Notes: generated by a model not told the origin, from the sequence alone. Shown: positions 8,254 to 17,328, numbered from the stretch's first letter. The stretch is 64,000 nt of DNA from Rhodoglobus sp. (GCA_025464445.1 JAODLY010000009.1:31873-95872); one strand, 5' to 3'. Numbers and translations are program-made.

Positions 8254-9305
8254 CAGGCGGTCTTCACCGTCTCCCACACGCCCGAATTCATGGAGGCGTA
8301 GCAGGCGTCGAGGATGCAGTTGACGATCCAGCCGTCCTCGAAGGTCTCGTCGGGCGTCTCGCCCTTCTCGAAAGCGTCGACGAAATGCCTGAACTGCTGC
8401 GAGAAGCCGTAGGCGCGCGCCTCTTCCGGTACCGGGTAGACCCAGCCGGTCTGCGCATCCGCCTTCTCGACGAGATAGCCAACCGGATTCTGGATGAAAC
8501 CCCACACCGGTGTCGCCGAGCTGTCGGTGACGAGACGGCCGGCGCTGCCCACGAATTCGTGCCGCAGTTGCATTCCGCCCTTCTCGATCCACGACGACTC
8601 GATGGTCGCCATCTGGCCGCCGGCGAACTTGAGCATGGCCACAGCGGTGTCCTCGCCTGTCGTCTTGTCGCCGTGCACGAGGGTCGCGCCCCAGGCCCAG
8701 GCCTCGGTGATCGGGTTGTCTTTGCCGAAGAAGTGGCGCGCCGACTCGACAGTGTGGCAGCCCATGTCGAGAAGGGCGCCGCCGCCCGCCGTCTCCGCGT
8801 TCCAGAAGTGGGCGGCATGCGGCCCGGAGTGCCCCTCACGGGCGCGCATTGTCAGGAGCTCGCCGATGCCGCCCGCCCGCACCATCTCGAAGGCTTTGAC
8901 GATGTTCGGCGAGAAGACGGAACATTCCGCGTATCCGGCCCAGACCCCGGCCTCATTCACGATGTCGAGGATCTGCTTTGCTTCGGCGCCGGTGCGTGCG
9001 AGCGGCTTGGTGCAGATGACGCCTTTGCCATGCTTTGCGGCGAGCCGCACAGCATCGACATGCACCTCGTTGGGCAGCGCGACGATCACGAGTTCGACGG
9101 CCGGGTCTGCGCACAACGCCTCGATGTCGTCGTATTGGGCGGCGATAGGCTCGCCGAACGCTTGCCCCCACTTCGCCGCAAATGCCGTCGCGCGCGGCAG
9201 TGAACGCGAGTAGTTGGCGACCAGCCGGGCGTTGCGCACATCCTGCAGGCCATCGACGTACTGGTCGCTGATGAAGCCGGAGCCCAGTATCCCAATGCCA
9301 ACCAC
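8253..9305 (-). CDS. Gfo/Idh/MocA-family oxidoreductase
   Basis: 350 residues from a GTG at 9305, chosen because AAGGAGGA stands just upstream; a longer frame to 9341 has no such site. The N-terminus is a Rossmann fold (GIGILGSGFISDQY), followed by the family motif with the Lys of CTKPLARTGAE near residue 104, and a C-terminal alpha/beta domain with the conserved GGGALLDMGCHTVE segment. Members oxidise or epimerise sugars and cyclitols with NAD(P). It leads the operon with GntR and amine oxidase, and is divergent from the sugar ABC importer, sharing its control region. Confidence 0.9.
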   Translation of the reverse strand: MVGIGILGSGFISDQYVDGLQDVRNARLVANYSRSLPRATAFAAKWGQAFGEPIAAQYDDIEALCADPAVELVIVALPNEVHVDAVRLAAKHGKGVICTKPLARTGAEAKQILDIVNEAGVWAGYAECSVFSPNIVKAFEMVRAGGIGELLTMRAREGHSGPHAAHFWNAETAGGGALLDMGCHTVESARHFFGKDNPITEAWAWGATLVHGDKTTGEDTAVAMLKFAGGQMATIESSWIEKGGMQLRHEFVGSAGRLVTDSSATPVWGFIQNPVGYLVEKADAQTGWVYPVPEEARAYGFSQQFRHFVDAFEKGETPDETFEDGWIVNCILDACYASMNSGVWETVKTA

Positions 9306-9395
9306 GGTTCCTCCTTGCGGGTCAACGGCTGAGCCGCGCAAACCACATGATAGCTAGTGGCTCACTGTGAGGTCTACCAATAGAGAAATAATAGA

Positions 9396-9428
9396 TACCT
9401 CTTGCTACCTCTTGTATCCGACTATATG
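9396..9428 (+). promoter_or_regulatory. Tandem TACCTCTTG operator and promoter candidate
   Basis: TACCTCTTG occurs at 9396-9404 and again at 9406-9414, a 10-bp spacing that puts both on one face of the helix. Its complement occurs once at 5452-5460. A -10-like TATATG lies at 9423-9428. The region is AT-rich against its surroundings and lies between the divergent Gfo/Idh and ABC-importer genes, so it probably binds one of the two local GntR paralogues. The repeats are seen; the regulator assignment is inferred. Confidence 0.5.
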
Positions 9429-9513
9429 CTGACCCAAACAACGCGTCGCCCATACCAACGGCACCCCCGTGTTGACGCTTCACCCGAAGCACACAGTGTT
9501 GAGAGGAGACACC

Positions 9514-10794
9514 ATGCGTTCCAAACTTGCACCAATAGCGGCTATCGCCGTAGCAACGATCGGCCTGACACTCGCGGGATGTTCGGCGGGCGGTACCACT
9601 GGCAGCAGTGGCAGCGTGACCACCATCACCTTCGGCAACTGGCGAGTCGAAGACCAGGCGCTCTGGGAGGAGAACGTGATTCCCGCGTTCGAGAAGGCCC
9701 ACCCGGAGATCAAGGTCACGTACCAGCCGACCGGCACCAACGACTACAACGCGGCAATCCAGTCGCAGGTCGACAGCGGCACCGGCCCCGATGTCATCAT
9801 GTGCCGTCCCTTCGACGTCAACCGTGCCTGGATCGACAAGGGCTACTTCGATGACCTGAAGTCGCTTCCCGGCATCGACGGCTTCACCCCGACCGCGCTC
9901 GGCGCATGGACGGGTGCGAACAACGACCCGTACTGCGTGCCGATCGCCTCCGTGCTCGCCGGGTTCTACTACAACAAGACGATCTTCACCGAGCTCGGCC
10001 TGAAGATCCCCACCACCATGGCGGAGTTCACCGCCGTGCTCCAGGCGATCAAGGACAACGGCAAGTACACGCCGCTCGCCCTCGGCTCGGCTGACGGCTG
10101 GCAGCTGTCGTACAACGTGCTCGACAGCATCGGGCCGAACTACTGGAAGGGTGAGGACGGCCGGCTCGGCCTCATCGACGGCACCAAGAAGCTCACCGAC
10201 CCCGACTTCGTAGCGGCCTTCCAGGCGGTGTCCGACCTCAAGTCGTACATGCCCGATGGCTACCAGTCGCTGAAGTACGAGGACCAGATGCAGCTCTTCA
10301 CCCTCGGCAAGGCGGCAATCATGGCCGACGGCTCGTGGGATGTCACGGCGGCAACGGCAACCGGGCTCGACATCGGCGTCTTCGCGCCGCCAGTCGTGAA
10401 GGCCGGCGACCAGCGCTACCTGCAGGAGATGCCCGACCAGGGTGTCGGCCTCAACGCCGGCAGCAAGAACAAGGATGCCGCGAACACGTTCCTGTCCTGG
10501 CTCGCCTCGAGCGACTTCCAGAGCATCTACGTCGACAAGGTTCCCGGGTTCTTCTCGATGGGCAGCGCCCCGGTCACTTACACGAACGCGCTCGCGCAGG
10601 AGTTCGCGGACCTGAAGACGGATGCGCTGCTCACGCCGCGCCTCCAGCTCGACCGCCTGAGCGCGGGAACCCCGCCGCTTGACGACGACACCTGGGCAGT
10701 GCTCCAGACGGTCTTCAACGACGGTGTGTCCGCGGCAGACGCGACAGCGAAGCTGCAGGCCGATCTCGATTCCTGGTACAAGCCGGCGAACTGA
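9514..10794 (+). CDS. Sugar ABC transporter substrate-binding lipoprotein
   Basis: 426 residues from the ATG at 9514, which follows GAGAGGAG. The N-terminus is a lipoprotein signal (AIAVATIGLTLAGCSAGG) with the lipobox Cys about residue 24. The mature part is a cluster-B extracellular solute-binding protein of the MalE/DasA kind (ITFGNWRVEDQALWEENV; VDSGTGPDVIMCRPFD). It hands a sugar or aminosugar oligomer to the two permeases downstream. A terminator-like hairpin separates it from them, which usually raises binding-protein levels over permease levels. The ligand is unknown; the neighbouring kinase and isomerase suggest an aminosugar. Confidence 0.92.
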   Translation: MRSKLAPIAAIAVATIGLTLAGCSAGGTTGSSGSVTTITFGNWRVEDQALWEENVIPAFEKAHPEIKVTYQPTGTNDYNAAIQSQVDSGTGPDVIMCRPFDVNRAWIDKGYFDDLKSLPGIDGFTPTALGAWTGANNDPYCVPIASVLAGFYYNKTIFTELGLKIPTTMAEFTAVLQAIKDNGKYTPLALGSADGWQLSYNVLDSIGPNYWKGEDGRLGLIDGTKKLTDPDFVAAFQAVSDLKSYMPDGYQSLKYEDQMQLFTLGKAAIMADGSWDVTAATATGLDIGVFAPPVVKAGDQRYLQEMPDQGVGLNAGSKNKDAANTFLSWLASSDFQSIYVDKVPGFFSMGSAPVTYTNALAQEFADLKTDALLTPRLQLDRLSAGTPPLDDDTWAVLQTVFNDGVSAADATAKLQADLDSWYKPAN

Positions 10795-10801
10795 TCGACA
10801 G

Positions 10802-10836
10802 AAGGGGTCGTGCCGGGCAACCGGCGCGGCCCCTTT
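10802..10836 (+). terminator. Intra-operon terminator/attenuator hairpin
   Basis: AAGGGG (10802-10807) pairs with CCCCTT (10830-10835), and inside it GCCGG (10812-10816) pairs with CCGGC (10821-10825) around GCAA. A pyrimidine-rich TTTCTTCC follows. It lies 7 nt after the binding-protein stop and 50 nt before the first permease, where partial termination is common in such operons. Confidence 0.7.
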
Positions 10837-10886
10837 CTTCCATCACACTGGACACACGCACCACCACGACGAGAACCTGAGACACC

Positions 10887-11774
10887 ATGATCCGCACCGG
10901 CACCCGTTACCGACTGCTTGCCCTGTTCGTGCTGCCGGCACTCGCTGTCTACGTCGCGTTCTCGGTCTATCCGCTCATCAGCTCCGTCGTCCTGAGCTTC
11001 TTCGACTCCGGCACGCAGGGGTCGAGCACATTCGTCGGCTTCGGCAATTACGTGCACCTCTTCACCGACAAGTACTCGAGCGAACGATTCTTCAATGCGC
11101 TGGGCAACAACGTCGAGTTCTTCCTCATCCACCTCTTCGTCGAGGTGCCGATCGGCCTGCTCATGGCTGCCCTGCTCACCTCGCACTCGATCCGGCGCTC
11201 GCGCGGGGTCTACCGCACCCTGCTCTTCATCCCGGCGACGCTGTCAGTGGTCATCGTCGGCTTCCTGTGGCGGCTCATCATCAACCCGCTGTGGGGCCTC
11301 GTAAGCTTCCCGCTGCTCGGCGACTCGCACACGGCGCTCCCCACGATCTCGCTCATGTCCGTCTGGGAGTACGTGGGCATCCCGATGATCTTCCTGTACA
11401 CGGCGCTCATCGCGATCCCCGACGACATCCTCGAGGCATCCCGCATCGACGGAGCAAAGGCATGGGCGACGTTCTGGCGCATCAAGTTCCCGCTCATCGC
11501 CCCGCAATTCGGCCTCATCGCGATCCTCACCTACATCTGGACGTTCAACGGCTTCGACATCGTCTACGCCCTCAACGGTTCGGCCCCGGGCCCGAACTAT
11601 TCGACGGACATCCTCGGCACGCTGTTCTACCGCACGTTCTTCGGCTCGAGCGGCCAGGTCGCCGACCTCGACCTCGGGGCCACCATCGCCTCGGTGATCT
11701 TCTTCATCATCCTCGTGACGACAGCCGCATATTTCGTGGTGCTGCAGCGCCGCATCAAGACCTACGAGCTCTAG
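10887..11774 (+). CDS. Sugar ABC transporter permease (MalF type)
   Basis: 295 residues with six predicted membrane helices and the cytoplasmic EAA loop EASRIDGAKAWATFWRIKFP, which contacts the ATPase. It pairs with the next gene to form the membrane channel for the lipoprotein encoded upstream. No ATPase gene accompanies the system, so a shared MsiK-like ATPase elsewhere is expected, as known for many actinobacterial sugar importers. Confidence 0.92.
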   Translation: MIRTGTRYRLLALFVLPALAVYVAFSVYPLISSVVLSFFDSGTQGSSTFVGFGNYVHLFTDKYSSERFFNALGNNVEFFLIHLFVEVPIGLLMAALLTSHSIRRSRGVYRTLLFIPATLSVVIVGFLWRLIINPLWGLVSFPLLGDSHTALPTISLMSVWEYVGIPMIFLYTALIAIPDDILEASRIDGAKAWATFWRIKFPLIAPQFGLIAILTYIWTFNGFDIVYALNGSAPGPNYSTDILGTLFYRTFFGSSGQVADLDLGATIASVIFFIILVTTAAYFVVLQRRIKTYEL

Positions 11775-11784
11775 GACACCTCCA

Positions 11785-12663
11785 TTGACTACCGCACCGA
11801 TCAGGGCACCGTTCCAGCAGCGCAAGCGCCGCATCCAGCGCGGGGATGCCGCATCCGCCGCCCTCGTGCACGTGCTGCTCATCGTGGCCGCCGTCGCCGC
11901 GATAGCCCCGATCCTCGTCGTCGTCATGAACTCGTTCAAGACGACTATGGGCATTTTCGGAGCACCCTTCGCGCTGCCCGCGGGTGACACGTTCAACCTG
12001 CAGGGCTATGTGAACGTGTTCACCAAGGGCAACTTCCTGCTCAATTACACGAACAGCATCGTCGTGACCGTCGCCACGATCGCGGCGACCGTCGTGCTCG
12101 GAACGATGGCGGCCTGGGCCCTCGTCGAATACCAGGTGCGCATCAGCCCGCTGCTGACCGGGTTCTTCATCGTGGGCATCATGCTGCCGATCCGGTTGGG
12201 CACCGTGCCGCTGATCAAGATGATGGTCGCCACCCACCTCATCGACACGCTCGTAGCGCTCGTGCTCGTCTACACGGCGATGCAACTGCCGCTCGCGGTC
12301 GCGCTCATGATGACCTATTTCCGATCGGTGCCCGGGGAACTCAAGGAGGCCGCGCGCATGGACGGGGCCGGGGAGTTGCGTGTGCTCGGCATCGCGCTGC
12401 CCCTCGTGCGGCCGGGCATCGCGGCCGTGGCATCCATCACGATGCTGCCGGTCTGGAACGACCTGTGGTTCCCGCTGATCCTCGCGCCCTCGAAGGCGAA
12501 CCAGACGGTAACTCTCGGTGTGCAACAGTTCGTCGGGCAGTTCCAAAGCGACTACCCGGCGCTGCTCGCGGCCCTCACGCTCGGCGCATTGCCGCTGATC
12601 GTGCTGTTCACCGTCTTCTCGCGCCAGTTCATCCAGGGGTTGTCTGCCGGGTACGGCAAGTAG
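11785..12663 (+). CDS. Sugar ABC transporter permease (MalG type)
   Basis: 292 residues from a TTG start at 11785, 10 nt after the previous stop. It has a basic cytoplasmic N-terminus (QQRKRRIQRGD), six membrane helices and the EAA loop KEAARMDGAGELRVLGIALP. It is the second half of the importer channel and the last gene of the operon, ending 15 nt from the convergent GntR gene. Confidence 0.92.
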   Translation: MTTAPIRAPFQQRKRRIQRGDAASAALVHVLLIVAAVAAIAPILVVVMNSFKTTMGIFGAPFALPAGDTFNLQGYVNVFTKGNFLLNYTNSIVVTVATIAATVVLGTMAAWALVEYQVRISPLLTGFFIVGIMLPIRLGTVPLIKMMVATHLIDTLVALVLVYTAMQLPLAVALMMTYFRSVPGELKEAARMDGAGELRVLGIALPLVRPGIAAVASITMLPVWNDLWFPLILAPSKANQTVTLGVQQFVGQFQSDYPALLAALTLGALPLIVLFTVFSRQFIQGLSAGYGK

Positions 12664-12678
12664 CTGCGGGCTGCGCCC

Positions 12679-13455
12679 TCAGCGAGGCGCGCGACCGAAG
12701 GCGTTGCGCGAGAAATGCGTGCGCAGGCGATACCTGTCGCCGCTGTACTGGATCTTGGAAGCGAAGAGTGGCTTCTCCGCGGCATCCACCACCAACTGGT
12801 GCATCACGAGCAGGGGTTTGCCCACCTCGATGTCGAGGTGCTTCGCCGCATAGGCGTCTGCCTCTCGCGCCTCGATCGTGGAGTCGGCCCGCACCGGGGC
12901 GAGGCCGGCGTGCCCGAGCTCGTCGTAGAGGGATGCTGTCGCGAAGTCGACGTCGGCGAAGCCCGGGACCAGATCCGCGGGGATGCGCGTGAAGTCGATG
13001 GCTATCGGCACGTCGTTGAGCAGCCGCACGCGATCGAGGGAGAACAGCCGCGTGCCTGGAGCTATCGAGAACTCCTCGGCCTCGTCGATCGTTGCAGCCG
13101 CCGTCGCCGCCTTGAGCACGCGCGAACTCGCCTTGAGGCCCATGCGGGCCGCCGTTTCGGAGAAGGACTCGAGGCTGTTCGGCCATTCCTTGCTCGCGCC
13201 CGCCGCGGCCACGTACCACCCGCGACCGTGCGAGGCGTTGAGCAGGCCATCCTCGACGAGCTTGTTGAGGGCCTTGCGCAGCGTCACGCGGCTGATGTTG
13301 AGCTGCAAGCAGAGTTCACGCTCGGGCGGCAAACGCATGCCGGGCTTGAGCACGCCGCTCGTGATCTCGCCCGTGATGAGGTTGACGGCCTGGATCCACA
13401 GCGGTTCAGGATAGTCAGGCCGGATCGTCCCGGTCGTCTCTAGGGCAGTCGACAC
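12679..13455 (-). CDS. GntR-family (HutC/UTRA) regulator, paralogue
   Basis: 258 residues, GTG start at 13455. The winged helix (MRLPPERELCLQLNISRVTL) and UTRA domain match the regulator at 7447-8253 almost motif for motif (WPNSLESFSETA, DSTIEAREADAY, SGDRYRLRT), so the two arose by duplication and may recognise related sites. It lies convergent to the sugar importer and downstream of the D-threonine-aldolase-like gene. The start region carries GTATAC and, on the minus strand, GTGGTCTGGGTGGTATAC (13460-13479 region), a possible autoregulatory site. Confidence 0.92.
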   Translation of the reverse strand: MSTALETTGTIRPDYPEPLWIQAVNLITGEITSGVLKPGMRLPPERELCLQLNISRVTLRKALNKLVEDGLLNASHGRGWYVAAAGASKEWPNSLESFSETAARMGLKASSRVLKAATAAATIDEAEEFSIAPGTRLFSLDRVRLLNDVPIAIDFTRIPADLVPGFADVDFATASLYDELGHAGLAPVRADSTIEAREADAYAAKHLDIEVGKPLLVMHQLVVDAAEKPLFASKIQYSGDRYRLRTHFSRNAFGRAPR

Positions 13456-13515
13456 CTGTCCTGTATACCACCCAGACCACCGCCACTGCGGCGCGGCGCG
13501 ACCGGCAGCCCCCCA

Positions 13516-14679
13516 TCAGAACCAGGTGCGCACCAGATCGACCACGAAAGGGTCGGCCGAGTCGACATCGTCGACCACCGGGATGACCCGCCACTTGTCG
13601 AACGCAGTGCACGGGTGCGACAACCCGAGCCGCACCACCTCCCCCACGACGGGCTGCCCGGACGAGGCGTAACGCAGGTAGGCGTGCTGGTCGTTGAGCT
13701 TCTCCACCCTGCCGTACCTGGTCACGGGCATCCCCTCGTCATAGGGGAAGTCGCGCTTGCCGCCGTCGAGGATCGCGAGCCCCGGCTCCGGACGCGACAG
13801 CACCCGTGCCCAGCCGTGCATCGCCGAGCGGAAGCCCGACAGCGGCGTGATGCCCTTGTAGAAGCCGTCATCGTGCACCTGGTAGGCGCCGGAGCGAAGG
13901 ATCACCGTCGCCGCGCCCACGAGTGGGGCGAGCTTGTCCGCCACGATGTCGAAGTAGGCGCTGCCCCCCGCCGTGACGATGGGCTTGCCCTCCCAGGCCA
14001 ACCGGTCGTGGACTGTCACGACGTCATCGAGGTACCGCTCGATCGCGGCGACATCGGCAGCGCTGCGGGAGTGTGCAAGCGAACCCTCGTAGCCGCCGAC
14101 CCCGGCGAGGCGCAGCTCGGGCGCGGCCTCGACGGCGGATGCCACGGCGAGCGCCTCCTCGACAGTGCGGGCCCCGGTGCGCGCGCCGCCCAGCTCGACG
14201 ATCACGTCGACCGGGCGGGCAGCCCCGGCCAGGCCGGAGCGCATGAGTTCCACTGCCGCGACGCTGTCGACCCAGCACGCGAACTGGAACGACGGGTCGG
14301 CGAGCTCAACGCCGAGCCAGTGCAGCGCGGCGGGGTCGATGAGCTCGTTCGCGAGCAGGATGCGCCCGATGCCGAACGATCGCGCGAGCTGCACCTGCCA
14401 GCCGGTCGCGAGGGTGATGCCCCACGCGCCGGCGTCGAGCAGCTGTCGCCACAACTGCGGCGCCATCGTCGTCTTGCCGTGCGGGGCGATCTCCAGCCCG
14501 CGCCGGGCGAGCCAGTCCGCCATGAGTGCGACGTTGTGCGTCGTGGCGCTCCTGTCGATGGTCAGGAGTGGCGTGGCGAAAGCCGAGAGGCGGGGATCGG
14601 TGGCGAGGTACTCGCGCTGCGTCATCCCCCAGCTCGATGCCGGGAACGATTTGGCCCACGGGCCTAGCGGGGTATCCAC
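13516..14679 (-). CDS. D-threonine aldolase/D-serine dehydratase-like PLP enzyme
   Basis: 387 residues of the alanine-racemase-type (fold III) family. Lys69 in APHGKTTMAP is the expected PLP lysine. The C-terminal pair His355 and Cys357 in LSHPCTAFDKW matches the metal-binding site of D-threonine aldolases and DSD1-type D-serine dehydratases. It acts on a D-amino acid or a hydroxy amino acid in the cytoplasm. It is divergent, only 22 bp away, from a RidA gene, whose product usually clears the enamine/imine intermediates made by PLP dehydratases, which favours a dehydratase or deaminase over an aldolase. Confidence 0.85.
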   Translation of the reverse strand: MDTPLGPWAKSFPASSWGMTQREYLATDPRLSAFATPLLTIDRSATTHNVALMADWLARRGLEIAPHGKTTMAPQLWRQLLDAGAWGITLATGWQVQLARSFGIGRILLANELIDPAALHWLGVELADPSFQFACWVDSVAAVELMRSGLAGAARPVDVIVELGGARTGARTVEEALAVASAVEAAPELRLAGVGGYEGSLAHSRSAADVAAIERYLDDVVTVHDRLAWEGKPIVTAGGSAYFDIVADKLAPLVGAATVILRSGAYQVHDDGFYKGITPLSGFRSAMHGWARVLSRPEPGLAILDGGKRDFPYDEGMPVTRYGRVEKLNDQHAYLRYASSGQPVVGEVVRLGLSHPCTAFDKWRVIPVVDDVDSADPFVVDLVRTWF

Positions 14680-14701
14680 CCGATCAGGCTAGCGTTGGAG
14701 C

Positions 14702-15091
14702 ATGAAAATGCGGATCGTCACCGACAACGCACCGGCGGCGCTGCCCGTCTTCTCGCAGGGTGTGCGCAAGGGCCAGCTGTTCAGCGTGAGCGGCCAGGGC
14801 GGCGCTGACGCCGCGGGTGAGTTCGCCGCGGATGCCGCCGCGCAAACCACCCGCGCCCTCGAGAACGTGCGCGCCATCCTGGTTGCCGGCGGCGCGACCT
14901 TCGACGACGTGGTCATGCTGCGGGTTTACCTGACCACCCGGGACGACTACGCGGCGATGAACGAGGCGTACGCGGCATTCATGGCCGAGAACGTGCCCGG
15001 CGGCATCCTGCCGGCGCGCACGACGGTGTTCACCGGGCTGCCGTTACCCCAGATGCTCGTCGAGATCGACGCGCTCGCCGCGCCCGAGTAG
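14702..15091 (+). CDS. RidA/YjgF-family enamine/imine deaminase
   Basis: 129 residues with the RidA core (FSQGVRKGQLFSVSGQGG; ALENVRAILVAGGATFDDVV; PARTTVFTGLPLPQMLVEID). The Arg in the PARTTV segment is the substrate-carboxylate ligand known in the family. RidA proteins hydrolyse reactive 2-aminoacrylate-type intermediates to keto acids. It is divergent from the PLP enzyme with a 22-bp gap, so transcripts may be leaderless or the promoters overlap the coding ends. Confidence 0.88.
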   Translation: MKMRIVTDNAPAALPVFSQGVRKGQLFSVSGQGGADAAGEFAADAAAQTTRALENVRAILVAGGATFDDVVMLRVYLTTRDDYAAMNEAYAAFMAENVPGGILPARTTVFTGLPLPQMLVEIDALAAPE

Positions 15092-15093
15092 GT

Positions 15094-15513
15094 CTAATCC
15101 GGCTGTCGAACGCCGATCGTGAGAAGCAGGTTCGAGTACACCCGCACATCGCCGGTGGCCACGACGATAGCCACGTCGGGATGCCGCGCCGCGTCGTAGA
15201 ACGCGAACCGCTCGTGCCCGGTGAAGGGCACGCCGCGCAGGGCGTCACGGTACGCGGTGATCGCGGGCACGTCGACCCCGTCCGGTGGACTCATGATCTC
15301 GGCCGCCTCGATCGGCACCGACCCCACGAGCAGGGCCAGCACCTGGTCGACTGTCAGCAGTCCCGGGGAGACATTGAGGTAGATGCGGGTGGCTCCCGCC
15401 GCGGCTCCGGTGCCGTGCGGGTAATTGCCGTCGGAGAGCAGGATCTTCGAGCCGTGGCCGGCAGCGGCGAGCGCGCCGAGCAACTGCGGGTGGATGAGCT
15501 GGCCGCTGATCAT
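15094..15513 (-). CDS. RbsD/FucU-family sugar mutarotase
   Basis: 139 residues with the RbsD/FucU fold: HPQLLGALAAAGHGSKILLSD at the N-terminus with the catalytic-type His, and RFAFYDAARHPDVAIVVATGD near the C-terminus. These enzymes interconvert pyranose and furanose or alpha and beta anomers of ribose, fucose and fructose. It starts 47 nt after the permease stop and is probably the last gene of the importer operon. In a fructan locus it could equilibrate fructose anomers for the kinase. The enzyme class is clear, the sugar inferred. Confidence 0.85.
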   Translation of the reverse strand: MISGQLIHPQLLGALAAAGHGSKILLSDGNYPHGTGAAAGATRIYLNVSPGLLTVDQVLALLVGSVPIEAAEIMSPPDGVDVPAITAYRDALRGVPFTGHERFAFYDAARHPDVAIVVATGDVRVYSNLLLTIGVRQPD

Positions 15514-15560
15514 TGTGCACTCCCGAGGACTTTAGATCGATCGTAGTGGCGCGACTGCCG

Positions 15561-16403
15561 TCAGCCCTTCACGGCTCCGACGGTAAGACCGGCGATCACC
15601 TGGCGCTGGAAGATCGCGTAGATGATCAACTGCGGCAGAAGAACGAGGGTCGCGGAGGCCATCATGCCGCCGTAGTCGACGGTGAACTGGCCCTGGAAGC
15701 GGGACACCGCGAGCGAGACGGTCACCATCTGCGGGTTGTTGATGAGAATCGAGGCGAACGGAAACTCGTTGAACACGTAGACGACGTTGAAAATCAGGAT
15801 CGTCGCGATCACTGGGCGCATGAGAGGCAGCACGACCGACCAACAGAGGCGCCAGAGCCCGGCACCGTCGATGATCGCGGCCTCCTCGAGTTCTGCCGGA
15901 AACTCGCGCAGGAAGCCGGTGAGAAGGAGGGTGTTGAACGGGATCGACACCGCGATGTACGGCAGGATCAGGGCGGCGTAGGTGCCGAAGACGCCGAGGG
16001 CCAGGTCGAGGCGATACACCGGGAACAGCAGGATGTACACGGGAACGGCGAGACCGGCGAGCACATAGAGGCGCATGCTCGACTGCACCCGCTTGCGCCG
16101 GAACACCATGCGCGTGAAGGCGAACGCCGCCATGAACGACACCGCAGCACCCACAGTCACCGAGACGAGGGCGATGAGGATCGTGTTGCCGTACATCTGG
16201 AGCAACGGCAGCGAGGTGATCGCGTTCACGTAGTTCTGCAGGGTCAGCGAGTCGAATGAGAACGGGTTGCTGAGAATGTTGCCACTGGGCTGCAGCGAGA
16301 GGAGGACTATCCACAAGAGCGGCAGGAGGATGAGAAACGTCACGAGGTATGCGGCAGCCGCCGCCACCAGGCGGGTGCCGCTGAAACTGCGGGTGCCGGT
16401 CAC
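15561..16403 (-). CDS. Sugar ABC transporter permease (MalG type)
   Basis: 280 residues, GTG start overlapping the stop of the preceding permease by 4 nt. Six membrane helices and the EAA loop EEAAIIDGAGLWRLCWSVVL are present. With the upstream partner it forms the channel of the second sugar importer in the window; no ATPase gene is adjacent. Confidence 0.92.
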   Translation of the reverse strand: MTGTRSFSGTRLVAAAAAYLVTFLILLPLLWIVLLSLQPSGNILSNPFSFDSLTLQNYVNAITSLPLLQMYGNTILIALVSVTVGAAVSFMAAFAFTRMVFRRKRVQSSMRLYVLAGLAVPVYILLFPVYRLDLALGVFGTYAALILPYIAVSIPFNTLLLTGFLREFPAELEEAAIIDGAGLWRLCWSVVLPLMRPVIATILIFNVVYVFNEFPFASILINNPQMVTVSLAVSRFQGQFTVDYGGMMASATLVLLPQLIIYAIFQRQVIAGLTVGAVKG

Positions 16404-17269
16404 GCGATCTTCCTCTCGCGGGACAGCACGAGGTAGCCGATGGAGACGATCGCGCTGAGAACTGTGACGATGACCGCGATGGCCATGCCCGACCCGTACT
16501 GCTGGTTGGTGAAGGTGACGAAGTACATGTAGCTCACCAGGGTGTCTGACCGATGCACCGGGCCGCCTCCGGTGAGCATGTAGACGAGTTCGAATATCTT
16601 GAACACGTTTGTGATGAGCAGGATCGCGACGATCGCGAACGTCTCACGCATCATGGGCACTGTCACGTAACGAAGTTGCTGCCACCCTGTCGCGCCGTCC
16701 AGGGAGCTGGCCTCCATGACGTCTTCGGGCAGCACCTGCAGCCCCGCATAGAAGATCGTCATCGCGAAACCGATGCTGCTCCAGATGAAGACCGCCGATA
16801 CCGCATACGGGGTCAGGATGTCGCCGCCGATCCACTGGACCGGCGGGATCCCTATCCCGGCAAGAAGGCGATTGATGAGGCCGATCTTGGGGTCGAGGAT
16901 GAACACCCAGATGAGGCCGATGAGGATCGGCGCGATGATCGCCGGCCCGAACACGAGAGCGCGCATGCCCGCCCCGCCGGGGATCTTCCTGCGGAGCAGC
17001 AGCGCGAGGCCGAACGAGAGCGGCACGAGCAGCACGATGCTCACGACGAGGATGATTATCGTGTTCTGCAGGGACTGCCAGAAGAACGGGTCATCCGCCA
17101 GGGCCAAATAGTTCTTGAACCCGATGAACTCGGGAGTGCCGAAGCCCTGGAACTTCGTGAGGCTGAAGCCCATCGAGTACACGACCGGGTAGACCACGAA
17201 TACCGAGAACAGGATGAGTGCCGGACCGACCATCACGACTATCTTCCAGCGTGAGCTGATCCAAACCAC
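16400..17269 (-). CDS. Sugar ABC transporter permease (MalF type)
   Basis: 289 residues from a GTG at 17269 preceded by GAGGAG. It has a short N-terminus, six membrane helices and the EAA loop MEASSLDGATGWQQLRYVTV. It follows the binding-protein gene after a 97-bp gap that contains a strong hairpin, and is coupled to the next permease by a 4-nt overlap. Confidence 0.92.
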   Translation of the reverse strand: MVWISSRWKIVVMVGPALILFSVFVVYPVVYSMGFSLTKFQGFGTPEFIGFKNYLALADDPFFWQSLQNTIIILVVSIVLLVPLSFGLALLLRRKIPGGAGMRALVFGPAIIAPILIGLIWVFILDPKIGLINRLLAGIGIPPVQWIGGDILTPYAVSAVFIWSSIGFAMTIFYAGLQVLPEDVMEASSLDGATGWQQLRYVTVPMMRETFAIVAILLITNVFKIFELVYMLTGGGPVHRSDTLVSYMYFVTFTNQQYGSGMAIAVIVTVLSAIVSIGYLVLSRERKIA

Positions 17270-17328
17270 CAGTGCTCCTCGGTGCTATTCGATGTTTCAA
17301 GGATGCCCGTTTTGGTGAGGGCATGGGG

